Shown here: positions 1 through 7,912 of the stretch, one piece after another
Numbering within the stretch: the first letter of the stretch is position 1
Layout of the letters: every line of letters starts with the position of its first letter
Source: a virus
Virus record (IMG/VR): IMGVR_UViG_3300000116_000016
Span: 44,035-64,798 of that record
Length of the DNA stretch: 20,764 bases
Direction: 5' to 3' (one strand)
Notes under the pieces: generated by a model
What the model saw: only the letters and a program-made list of their open reading frames with translations
The model's database searches: none
Told to the model about the DNA's origin: nothing
Position numbers and translations under genes: made by a program

Positions 1-1
1 C

Positions 2-187
2 GAGAAAGAGATTTTAGAACCTGAATTGGAGGAATTAACAAAGGAAAAAACACCTATGGATAGAGTTTCTACTACTCCTTCCAAACTACCCCAAGATGAA
101 AAGGCGGCAGAAAGAACAAAGAAAAACGAAGCGGATTTATTAGCAGAAATGATGGCTAGAAACGAAAAAACAAGAGAAAATAGATAG
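2..187 (+). CDS. C-terminal fragment of an unknown hydrophilic protein (5' end outside window)
   Basis: An open frame enters from the left edge and ends at TAG 185-187, giving 61 residues. The piece is highly charged, rich in Glu, Lys and Thr, and has a Pro/Thr/Ser-containing stretch (TPMDRVSTTPSKLP) followed by a Lys/Glu/Arg-rich probable helix. It has no cysteines or hydrophobic segment and resembles a flexible C-terminal tail. The stop lies immediately before the next gene, so the two are probably co-transcribed. The family cannot be named from this fragment. Confidence rests on the frame being open and its amino-acid composition being protein-like. Confidence 0.6.
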   Translation, partial: EKEILEPELEELTKEKTPMDRVSTTPSKLPQDEKAAERTKKNEADLLAEMMARNEKTRENR

Positions 188-196
188 GTGTTTCAT

Positions 197-853
197 TTGG
201 TAACTAGAAAGCGTTGTGTCGTATGTAATCATGAGGACAGATACGAAATTGAACATAGAGTCGAAGAATTACATATTAGTACAGACATTATAGATAGAGA
301 ATATGATTGGTCTAGTGGTACAACTTCTAGACACCAAAGAAATCATATGGGGGAATACGTTAACTCATCTAATCCTAAATGTGGGTTATGTGTTAGTCCT
401 ATTAGAAAAGAATTGGAAGAACAATTACATGCCGGTAATATGACTCCACTTAAGGCCGCAGAAATTGTAGGATGCTCAGAAGAACAAATAGTGCGTCATG
501 TAAAAAATCATTTGCAGCCCTTAGTTCAACAATCCGCAGCAAATATAATTGCTGTGAAGGAAATAGATGAGATAGAAACATTAGAAAGAAACATTGGTAG
601 ATTAGATACTATGATAGAATCATTATTTGATGAAGGAAGTACAGACCCAAAATCTATTGATAGTTTAACCAAACTCGCTAGAGAAATTAGAGAGAGTCTA
701 AAGTATGTTATGGAGTTCAAAGGTAAACTTGTACATAAGAGGCAAGATACAATTATAGTTGCACAAATGCAAATAGTGCAAGAAGTATTAGCACAAAACC
801 ATCCTGATGTTTGGTTAGATGTTAGAAATAAAATGGAGGAGAAGTTACAATGA
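197..853 (+). CDS. Protein with two Cys2-His2 zinc/HTH modules, candidate small terminase subunit
   Basis: About 218 aa from a TTG start at 197. AGGTG (186-190) lies 6 bases before this TTG, the spacing seen at other genes here; a GTG at 188 directly after the upstream stop would add three residues but has no Shine-Dalgarno. The N-terminal half holds two copies of one module: C7-x2-C10 with H46-x3-H50, and C62-x2-C65 with H101-x3-H105. The second copy contains a helix-turn-helix-like segment (LKAAEIVGCSEEQIVRHVKNH). The remainder is helical. Small CxxC...HxxxH proteins with such a helix pair, followed by a helical tail, occur in phages and some act in DNA recognition near terminases. A small terminase role is therefore plausible, although the large subunit lies 5.6 kb downstream. 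The C-terminus overlaps the next gene by 4 bases (ATGA). Confidence 0.75.
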   Translation: MVTRKRCVVCNHEDRYEIEHRVEELHISTDIIDREYDWSSGTTSRHQRNHMGEYVNSSNPKCGLCVSPIRKELEEQLHAGNMTPLKAAEIVGCSEEQIVRHVKNHLQPLVQQSAANIIAVKEIDEIETLERNIGRLDTMIESLFDEGSTDPKSIDSLTKLAREIRESLKYVMEFKGKLVHKRQDTIIVAQMQIVQEVLAQNHPDVWLDVRNKMEEKLQ

Positions 854-2448
854 CTAATCTATTGAAAGCACTTCCGAGAAAGACTGCTGATGATTATAGG
901 AGAATTTTAGTCAATCTCTATACTGATAAACAAATGGATAAATTGATTTCGGAGACTGTTGCTGCAAATGTTGCAGGTAGAAGAAAAGCAATACAATATT
1001 TTTTAGATAATCCTGAATCATTTGCTGAGATTAGAGCCATTGATGGAGTAGATGATAGGGCTAAGAAAATACTAGAGGCAATAAAGAATATCAAAACAGG
1101 TCAACAAGTTAGTGGCAGTAAAGGAAGTCTATTCCCGTCTATATTAGAGAAGTTCAAATCAGGAGACATAGAATCTTTATCAGATTGGACTGAATCTGCT
1201 AAAACTCCTCAGACAAAAGTAGATAGAGTAAAGGATGTAAGAGATAATAAAACAAAATTGTTTGATGCAATCAAAAATTTTGATGAAGCAAAACAAACTC
1301 AAGCATATGAAATGCTGAAAAATACTTACAAAATTGATAAACCTGCACCCGATACATATACTATAACTTCTAGACCTAATTCTCAAAAAATGATTGCATA
1401 TTTGAGAAAAGTTGTTACTAGTAGTAATATTCCTAATAGAGTTAAAACACAAATATTACCTGATACAGATATATTTGGTGATAATTATAATGAATTGTTT
1501 CCCACTTTAGTTTATATTATAGAAACTAAACAATTACCCACTGATGCATCAGGTGATTTGAGTTCTTCTGATTTCCAAAGAAAAAAAACCAAACTATCAA
1601 TTGCTACTAAACAGGCTTTGAAAGGGTTGAGAGGTAGTGACGCTCCTGAAGGATTAAGAAAAATAATGAGTAACATAATAAGTACCACTAAAGAGAATAT
1701 TAAAAATAAAAATGTATATCAAGATAATAAGTTCCTAGAATCTATTGCTAAAGATGTAGATTTGAAGAAACAATTTGAAGAGTATGTAAGGAGGTTATCT
1801 GCAAGTGTAACTTTGAATAAAATACCTGCTCAAGATTATCTCGATTTATCAAGTGAAGAAGATAACGAAACGTATGATGACTATGGATTCGAAGATGCTC
1901 AAGATTTTGAAGATTGGTTAACTGCTTATGATGAAAGGGAAAGGGCTTTTTCTGCTATGGAATTAAGAGGCGGTTCATATGTGTTATCATCTGTAAATGA
2001 TTTAATACATTTATCTGATTTATTTACAGAAGCGGATGTTGATTTAAAAGAAACATTCATGAATATTAGTAGAAAAGACTTAGGAAATTATAGTAAGCGA
2101 TTTAGAGAGTTTAAAGATTTAATACCTATGTTATATGATATAGGTCAAGAGTTAAACTTAGTAGAAAGAAAAAAAGGTTTCGGGTTACATTATAGTAAAT
2201 TTAAAAATGGTGACGAAGAAGACAAGAAAGAGAACTATGAGTTAATGTTAAAAGAACTAATTAATAACGGCATGTATAGTAAGATACGCCAAGGTCTGCG
2301 AAAAATGATTTATGATTCTATGAAAAAAGTCGTAGAAGATAATTATAGAGTAAATGTTCAAGGTGTTACTGAACCTATAAAAATCTTAGAAAATTTAAAA
2401 ATAGCAACTAAGAAAGTAGAAAGTAGTGAGGTGCAATCGGATGAGTGA
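850..2448 (+). CDS. Large protein of unknown function with an N-terminal helix-hairpin-helix-like segment
   Basis: 532 aa. The ATG at 850 overlaps the previous stop (ATGA), with GGAGGAG at 835-841 as a strong ribosome binding site. Residues about 51-81 (FLDNPESFAEIRAIDGVDD and the following helix) have the look of a helix-hairpin-helix: a hydrophobic turn I-x-G-V-D between two helices, a fold often used for non-sequence-specific DNA contact. The rest is Lys/Glu/Asn-rich and mostly helical, with an acidic patch near residues 335-355. There is no signal peptide, membrane segment or catalytic motif. It begins MTNLLKAL, loosely like the N-termini of several small proteins further along. It probably belongs to the head module by position. 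I do not recognise the family. Confidence 0.8.
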   Translation: MTNLLKALPRKTADDYRRILVNLYTDKQMDKLISETVAANVAGRRKAIQYFLDNPESFAEIRAIDGVDDRAKKILEAIKNIKTGQQVSGSKGSLFPSILEKFKSGDIESLSDWTESAKTPQTKVDRVKDVRDNKTKLFDAIKNFDEAKQTQAYEMLKNTYKIDKPAPDTYTITSRPNSQKMIAYLRKVVTSSNIPNRVKTQILPDTDIFGDNYNELFPTLVYIIETKQLPTDASGDLSSSDFQRKKTKLSIATKQALKGLRGSDAPEGLRKIMSNIISTTKENIKNKNVYQDNKFLESIAKDVDLKKQFEEYVRRLSASVTLNKIPAQDYLDLSSEEDNETYDDYGFEDAQDFEDWLTAYDERERAFSAMELRGGSYVLSSVNDLIHLSDLFTEADVDLKETFMNISRKDLGNYSKRFREFKDLIPMLYDIGQELNLVERKKGFGLHYSKFKNGDEEDKKENYELMLKELINNGMYSKIRQGLRKMIYDSMKKVVEDNYRVNVQGVTEPIKILENLKIATKKVESSEVQSDE

Positions 2449-5194
2449 GCAGTTTAATACTTGGTTAGAAGATTTAGATTTCTTTGATGAAGTTATGGAT
2501 ACGATAATAAGAGGTAAAACTATTTCATTGAACTCAATATTAATGCCTTATGTTACAGGTGGTTCTGAACAAGAAGATGTTGATATTAAACCTATAAGAA
2601 GGAAATTTATACAACATGTAAGAGAAACTACACCTCCTAATGATGTAGCATACGCAATTTTATTAGCAGAAAAACAAGATAATCCTGAAAATGGTATGGC
2701 GGGTAAAATAGGCAGAACACAAGATATTAAAATTAATCCTAAATTTTTTGGAAGTACAGCAGATAAAGAAACAGGAGAGTTTTCACCAACATCGTATAAA
2801 AATGCAGTAAGAGATGAGATAAGTAAATACAAAGGGTTTGCAAAATTTCCTGAATCAACCAAACGAAAAGTGTTAGATTTATTCTATGATTATGCTAGAA
2901 CCTCATCAGAAGGATTCAAGGTTGCCTTCGGAGATATTGCCTCGACAGATACAGTCATTAAAGATACTCTAAGACCTATTTTAAGAAACCTACTCTTTGA
3001 TGGTAAAAGTGTTACAGTTAAAACTGCAATCAAAGGAATTAAAACTCCAATTAATAAAATATCTTTATCTGATGAAGGAAGAGATAATTATTTGAGCGAC
3101 CCTGTAAAGTTAAACGCTCATATTTCACAACTAGAAGATTTAACTAATAATTATTCACATTTGAAAACACGACTATCAACAATTCTTAGGAAATTGAAAT
3201 CTATTAATGTGTCAGGGCAAGAGGATATTAAGAAAGTAAGTGTTGATTTATTAGTTGGTTCTCTATCTTTAAAGTCATTAGATAGAAGAGATAAGATATA
3301 TGATTATTGGGAAAAGAAACATTCTGATTTTGAAAAATATATTTCTTCTCAAGATGAGTTTATAGAAGCATATGAAAAATATCTTTCTAGTGAAAGAGTG
3401 TCTGAGGAGAATATGCCTAGTATTCTTCAACGGATTGCACAACTCAAAGATAATCGTTTAACTAATGAGGATAATTATATTGTTAAAGTACCTAAGCAGC
3501 GCATTGAAAAGGATGATAGAAGTATTCAGGCAATATTATTATTAGGAGATTTTTTAGAAGGATATTTGAAAGACCAAGAGGCGTTTCAAAGTATTGAATT
3601 AGATACTGCTACTTCTGCTGCGAGTGATTATGATTCAATGGATGTTAGGATAGAACCTGAGTTTGCAGAACAATCTACAAAAACTCAAACAGATTTAGCA
3701 ACTAGAGAAGCGTTTGGTAATAAAACTGAAACCGCATTATTCCAAGATATAGAATCTTTCAAAACTCTAAAGGAAGTTGACCCACTATTTCAATATGTTT
3801 GGGAACAAGGTGCTTTTGGAAGAGTCGCTGCGTTCAAGAAAGATATTCAATCCTTGAAGCGTAGAGCAAAAAAGTATGCTACTAAAATAGATGTAGAACT
3901 AAATGATTCTGATTTTAATAAATTGGAAAATTACATAGATGATTTAGAAGAGTTTGCTACGGAAGATAAGGTAAAGGATTTCTACTATCTCCCATTAACA
4001 AACAAATTAGTTGATGAGTTTAATCTAGAAAATAAAGAAGGCCTAAATAAAAAATTATTAGAACATTTTGATATAATGTATGATATTCTAAACTTGGGAA
4101 CTGCATCAGAAAAGGCTGCTATGCCTACTGGCGCAAGAACAAGTGCAGGTAGAACTGGTAAAGATGATAAATCAAGAGCAAAAGAACAAACATATTCTTC
4201 TTTATTTACTGGAAGGAAAGGGACTAAGTTAAAGGAAGTTTTGACTGAAATTGAAAATGAGTATGATGACTATGTTGATGGATTAATAGATTATGTAATT
4301 AGACCATTGCTTAGTGAAAATATGCCTTTCGATGATGAGCCTGAATATGTAACTAATAAGGTGATGGACTTTTTCATGTCTCAAGAAGGAAAAGAACCTA
4401 CTGCATTCACAACATTATTAGCACGTTATGCTGAAATGGGTACTGCAACACTATCAGTTAAGGCATTGACAAGATTAACTGAATTATTAGAAGAGATTGG
4501 GAATGTTGCACCCGGCTCAAGATTATCAGGAATAAAATCTAAAATGGAACTTGCCGCTAAACAATTAGATTTAATTTTTGAAACACAACATACCAAAGAT
4601 ATTGATATTGAGTTTGGTGCAGCACTTCAAGAAATAAAGGAAAAAAATAATTTGAATATAGATGTAGAGTTTAACGGTACTCCTGTTGAGGAATTAGCAA
4701 AAGAATATAGCAACGATAAATTATATCCTTTGGCAGTATTAGTTAAACATATTAGAAAAAGAAGAGGTGATTATCAAGGAGATGCTTTGTTGAATCCTAG
4801 AGCAAAAGATTCAGGATTGTCTTCGTCAGGATATGGTAAAACTAAAGAAGGTACGTCTGCAAGTAGAAACTTAGTATCTTCATTTTTACAAAGTTATGAT
4901 AATTTAACTACTAAGGGATTACTTATCAAAAGTAATTTTGAAATTAATTTATTAGAATCACATGACTCTATCAGAAAAATGTTGAATAAGCCAGTGTATT
5001 ATGGTATATCTAAACTAGATAATTTTTACCATGTTAATAGTGCTATCAATAATGTGCATAATATACACAAAGTAGAGTTGACTGCTAATGATATAGAATC
5101 CATTGTTACTGAATTAGATTCAATGTCGAGCATTGCTAAGAAGCATGGTATATCTGAAGAGGCAGTATATTATTTGAAAGGTAACTTTAGGTGA
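2441..5194 (+). CDS. Very large helical protein of unknown function
   Basis: 917 aa, the longest gene in the window. I chose ATG 2441 over the in-frame GTG at 2426 because GAGGTG (2428-2433) sits 7 bases upstream; the start overlaps the preceding stop by 8 bases. The protein is soluble, charged and mostly alpha-helical, with no transmembrane stretch, Walker motif or cysteine cluster. A low-complexity, Gly/Ala/Arg/Lys-rich linker near residue 600 (MPTGARTSAGRTGKDDKSR) separates two helical halves. The last 30 residues (SMSSIAKKHGISEEAVYYL) resemble a helix-turn-helix. Its place among terminase and portal genes makes a virion or internal core protein plausible; a packaged, injected protein would fit the size. 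No family recognised. Confidence 0.8.
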   Translation: MSEQFNTWLEDLDFFDEVMDTIIRGKTISLNSILMPYVTGGSEQEDVDIKPIRRKFIQHVRETTPPNDVAYAILLAEKQDNPENGMAGKIGRTQDIKINPKFFGSTADKETGEFSPTSYKNAVRDEISKYKGFAKFPESTKRKVLDLFYDYARTSSEGFKVAFGDIASTDTVIKDTLRPILRNLLFDGKSVTVKTAIKGIKTPINKISLSDEGRDNYLSDPVKLNAHISQLEDLTNNYSHLKTRLSTILRKLKSINVSGQEDIKKVSVDLLVGSLSLKSLDRRDKIYDYWEKKHSDFEKYISSQDEFIEAYEKYLSSERVSEENMPSILQRIAQLKDNRLTNEDNYIVKVPKQRIEKDDRSIQAILLLGDFLEGYLKDQEAFQSIELDTATSAASDYDSMDVRIEPEFAEQSTKTQTDLATREAFGNKTETALFQDIESFKTLKEVDPLFQYVWEQGAFGRVAAFKKDIQSLKRRAKKYATKIDVELNDSDFNKLENYIDDLEEFATEDKVKDFYYLPLTNKLVDEFNLENKEGLNKKLLEHFDIMYDILNLGTASEKAAMPTGARTSAGRTGKDDKSRAKEQTYSSLFTGRKGTKLKEVLTEIENEYDDYVDGLIDYVIRPLLSENMPFDDEPEYVTNKVMDFFMSQEGKEPTAFTTLLARYAEMGTATLSVKALTRLTELLEEIGNVAPGSRLSGIKSKMELAAKQLDLIFETQHTKDIDIEFGAALQEIKEKNNLNIDVEFNGTPVEELAKEYSNDKLYPLAVLVKHIRKRRGDYQGDALLNPRAKDSGLSSSGYGKTKEGTSASRNLVSSFLQSYDNLTTKGLLIKSNFEINLLESHDSIRKMLNKPVYYGISKLDNFYHVNSAINNVHNIHKVELTANDIESIVTELDSMSSIAKKHGISEEAVYYLKGNFR

Positions 5195-5198
5195 TTAA

Positions 5199-5759
5199 AT
5201 GGAAGAAGAAAAGTATCCCGAACTTCCTTCCACTAATTATACTGCTGATGATATTTATTTTAAAACAATGTCAGAAGATGAAGCAGTCAAAGTTTTCACA
5301 AAAGATGGTTATAGTGGATTTAAATCTCGCTCTAATAGGTTTAGAAATACTCCTAAAGATGGTAAGTTTGCAACACAGCCCTCAGTACATCATATTGCAT
5401 ATGAAAAAGATACGGATAAACCCGTAGGTGTAATTGGTTATGCTCCATATAAAGAGTTTTTATTAGGTTCAGGAATACATGTTAGAGATACTTCTAGAGG
5501 TAGAGGATTAATGAAATTATTATTCCGTGAAATGATTAGAGTAAAAGGCAATAAAAAACTTATAGTAAATTTTTCAAGTAAAGTTGCTATGAATCATTAT
5601 CTATCGGAAGGATTTAGACAATTGGATGAATCAGAATTACCTGATGAATTAATTAATGAGATTTCTATTGGTGCAGCAAATGGTAATATAGGCACATTAG
5701 AAAAATATTATGTTCATAGTTCTAGTTGGTGGGCTGCAATAAAAACTGAGATGATATAA
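5199..5759 (+). CDS. GNAT-family N-acetyltransferase
   Basis: 186 aa from ATG 5199, with GGTGAT at 5190-5195 overlapping the upstream stop. GNAT enzymes move an acetyl group from acetyl-CoA to an amine. The central core fits: strand GVIGY (77-81), then HVRDTSRGRGLMKLLF (94-109), which matches the pyrophosphate-binding loop and following helix, although the usual Arg/Gln at the loop's first position is Thr. Then comes a beta strand (KLIVNFSS) and the C-terminal N-x-Y-x-x-x-GF pattern (132-139). About 70 residues precede the core and 45 follow. The stop overlaps the next start. The substrate is unknown; acetylating a virion or host protein, or self-protection, are all possible. Tandem position with two small basic, Lys-rich proteins is suggestive but not evidence of substrate. 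Confidence 0.85.
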   Translation: MEEEKYPELPSTNYTADDIYFKTMSEDEAVKVFTKDGYSGFKSRSNRFRNTPKDGKFATQPSVHHIAYEKDTDKPVGVIGYAPYKEFLLGSGIHVRDTSRGRGLMKLLFREMIRVKGNKKLIVNFSSKVAMNHYLSEGFRQLDESELPDELINEISIGAANGNIGTLEKYYVHSSSWWAAIKTEMI

Positions 5760-6196
5760 TGGATGTATGGTTTGATGTTTTAAAGGCTAAGAAGAAAAAG
5801 CCTCGTAGACGTAAAACCCAAAAGTCGGGTAAAAAACAAGATGCTTGTTATTACAAAGTTAGAAGCCGCTATAAAAAATGGCCTTCTGCTTATGCTAGTG
5901 GTGCTTTAGTTCAGTGTAGAAAAGTTGGGGCAAAGAATTGGGGCAATTCTGTAAAGAAAGGTGGAGACAATTTCAAAAGAGAAAAAGATGAAGGATTACA
6001 CGGTTGGTTTTCTAGAAGAGGTGGAAAAGAAAAAGGTGGTAAAACTCAAAGAGGTTGGATAGATTGTTCTAGTTGTGGCAGTAAAGATGGGCCAAAGCCT
6101 TGTGGTAGAAAGGATGCTTCTAAAGGAACTAAAAGAAGATGTAGGCCAACTTGTGCGGCTTGTAAAACATATACAAGAAGGAAGGGAACAGCATGA
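5759..6196 (+). CDS. Small basic cysteine-rich protein related to phage and giant-virus DUF5872-like proteins
   Basis: 145 aa; ATG overlaps the preceding stop (TAATG). After a basic Lys/Arg-rich N-terminus come two conserved blocks. One is WPSAYASGALVQCRKVGAKN (41-60). The other runs from GLHGWFSRRGGK (79-90) through GWIDCSSC (99-106) and PCGRK (114-118) to CRPTCAACK (128-136). I recall the same WPSAYASG and GLHGWFSR/PCGRK/CRPT blocks in small proteins of marine phages and giant viruses. The clustered cysteines probably bind zinc, and the charge suggests nucleic-acid binding. The N-terminus MDVWFDVLKAK fits the M-x-W-x-D-[IV]-x-K pattern described in the findings. Function is unproven; DNA condensation inside the virion is one possibility. 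Confidence 0.82.
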   Translation: MDVWFDVLKAKKKKPRRRKTQKSGKKQDACYYKVRSRYKKWPSAYASGALVQCRKVGAKNWGNSVKKGGDNFKREKDEGLHGWFSRRGGKEKGGKTQRGWIDCSSCGSKDGPKPCGRKDASKGTKRRCRPTCAACKTYTRRKGTA

Positions 6197-6456
6197 ATTG
6201 GTTTGACGTAGTTAAAGAAGGGCAATGTACTAGGGCTACAAAAAAAACATCATCTACTCGTAAGGGTAAGAAATGGATGAAGTGTGTTCCTAACGGTAAA
6301 GGTGGATATAAAAGAGTACATTGGGGTCAAAGAGGAGTGACTGTTTCAGGTAAAAGAGATGGTAAAAGAAGAAAATCGTTTAGGGCAAGACATAAATGTT
6401 CTACGTGTAAAAGAAGTGACTACTCCGCTAGATGTATGGCTTGTAGAGATTGGTGA
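6193..6456 (+). CDS. Small basic zinc-ribbon-like protein
   Basis: 87 aa; ATG 6193 overlaps the previous stop (ATGA). The protein is strongly basic. C12, C31 and the C-terminal set C69-x2-C72 and C81-x2-C84, with His 67 nearby, suggest a small zinc-binding fold. The C-terminal block KSFRARHKCSTC...CMACRDW resembles a conserved tail I recall in marine phage and giant-virus hypotheticals that often sit beside the previous gene's family. It opens with MNWFDVVKE, matching the shared N-terminal peptide. It lies 4 bases before the terminase start. A nucleic-acid-binding or virion role is inferred from charge and cysteines only. Confidence 0.8.
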   Translation: MNWFDVVKEGQCTRATKKTSSTRKGKKWMKCVPNGKGGYKRVHWGQRGVTVSGKRDGKRRKSFRARHKCSTCKRSDYSARCMACRDW

Positions 6457-6460
6457 TATA

Positions 6461-7897
6461 ATGGAACTAGGTAGTACGGATTTTATGACTTCTATGGATA
6501 TGGAATTATCCAAGACTTCTTTTCCGTATTTTTTTAAGAATGTATTAGGAATGATGTATCCTGAATATATGCAAGAATGGTTAGAGTTAATGCAGGGTAC
6601 AGATAGAACTGTTATTGTTTGTAGTCGTGACCATGGAAAATCCGTCTTTATGCATAGTTGGGTAGTATGGAATCTTGTGTTTCAAGAACCACCTTTTCAA
6701 ATGCTATACATATCTTCTAATCAAAAACAGACTTTAGTACATATGCGTGAAATTGATAAATATTTTAATCTTCCACAATTAAAAAAATTCAGACCTTCTA
6801 GAGGTTGGGCTATTGGGAATATTCAACTGACTAATGGTAATGCAATTTTAGAGCGTTCTGTTGGTTCTCAAATTAGAGGACTTCACCCTCAAGAAATAAT
6901 TATTGATGACCCTTTGAAAGAGTTTAGTTTATCAGGTATTCAAAGAGTTACAGATTGGTTCTTTGGAGATATGATACCGACATTACACCATACTGCAAGT
7001 TTGAGAATGATTGGTACTCCTTTTACATATACTGATATATTTTCACAGTTAGAAGAGAATGATGCTTATACTGTTAGAAAATATCCATGCTTAAATTCAA
7101 TGAATAAACCTCTTTGGCCTGAAAGATGGGACTATGATGCATTAATGCAAAGAAAATCGGAAATAGGGTCATTGAAGTTTACTAGAGAGTATTTATGCAT
7201 ACCAGTTTCAACCGGAACTGCACTTTTTGACCCTGATTATGTAAATAAATGTAAAAATAAAGAATATGTGTTAAAATTAGGCCATCGTAAAGATAAAGGA
7301 TACAAATATTACGTTGGAGTTGACCCTGCTATCTCTACTGATGGTGATTATAATGTAATTGTTGTTTTAGAAGTAGATGAAGAGAAAAATAAAACAATTG
7401 TTCATGTTGATAGAGCAAAAAATGTTGAATTTAGAGAAAATATTGAAAAAATAAGAATAATAGGCCAAGTTTTTGAGCCTGAGCAGATATTATATGAAAC
7501 AAATACATTTGCTAAGGCATTTACACAAGAATTACGCAGTTTGACTGATATGAACATCAAAGACTTCAACACAACAAGAAAAAAGAAGCAAGAAATCATA
7601 TTAAATCTACAAATGAACATAGAAAATGGTAAAATTAACTTTCCTTATGGTGATAATAACAGTAGGAGTATGACTACTGCATTAATTGAAGAATTATCTA
7701 TGTTTTCTATAACAGAATCCGGCAGATTTGAGGGGGTAGGGGCGCATGATGACTTAGTTATGGGATTAGCATTGGCTAATGCTGCTACTCAGTCTCCTAC
7801 TGACTCCTTTATACTACTAGATGACCTCGGAGTGTTTGATGCGCCACAAAAGCCATCTATAAATATGAACACAGGATTGATGGGATTGAATTTTTAA
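6461..7897 (+). CDS. terL: Terminase large subunit (packaging ATPase and nuclease)
   Basis: 478 aa from ATG 6461, with GGTGAT at 6452-6457; the frame is open further upstream but that part overlaps the previous gene. The protein pumps DNA through the portal into the prohead and cuts the concatemer. ATPase part: Walker A-like CSRDHGKS (54-61), Walker B IIIDDP (146-151), and the coupling motif IGTP (184-187). The linker KPLWPERWDYDAL is typical of the family. RNase H-fold nuclease part: GVDPA with Asp 288, ILYE with Glu 346, and AHDD with Asp 430/431 supply the expected acidic metal ligands. All catalytic positions are present and the length is normal, so it should be active. Portal follows after one intervening gene. 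Confidence 0.96.
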   Translation: MELGSTDFMTSMDMELSKTSFPYFFKNVLGMMYPEYMQEWLELMQGTDRTVIVCSRDHGKSVFMHSWVVWNLVFQEPPFQMLYISSNQKQTLVHMREIDKYFNLPQLKKFRPSRGWAIGNIQLTNGNAILERSVGSQIRGLHPQEIIIDDPLKEFSLSGIQRVTDWFFGDMIPTLHHTASLRMIGTPFTYTDIFSQLEENDAYTVRKYPCLNSMNKPLWPERWDYDALMQRKSEIGSLKFTREYLCIPVSTGTALFDPDYVNKCKNKEYVLKLGHRKDKGYKYYVGVDPAISTDGDYNVIVVLEVDEEKNKTIVHVDRAKNVEFRENIEKIRIIGQVFEPEQILYETNTFAKAFTQELRSLTDMNIKDFNTTRKKKQEIILNLQMNIENGKINFPYGDNNSRSMTTALIEELSMFSITESGRFEGVGAHDDLVMGLALANAATQSPTDSFILLDDLGVFDAPQKPSINMNTGLMGLNF

Positions 7898-7912
7898 AAA
7901 GAGGCAAATATT

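Noticed and set aside
5191-5427. A 78-codon plus-strand frame overlapping the acetyltransferase
   Set aside because: It overlaps the GNAT frame almost entirely and has hydrophobic, Met-rich composition of a shifted frame; the GNAT start has the ribosome binding site.
6359-6460. Upstream extension of the terminase frame by 34 codons
   Set aside because: It overlaps the 87-aa zinc-ribbon gene, and GGTGAT sits just before ATG 6461, which gives a normal terminase N-terminus.
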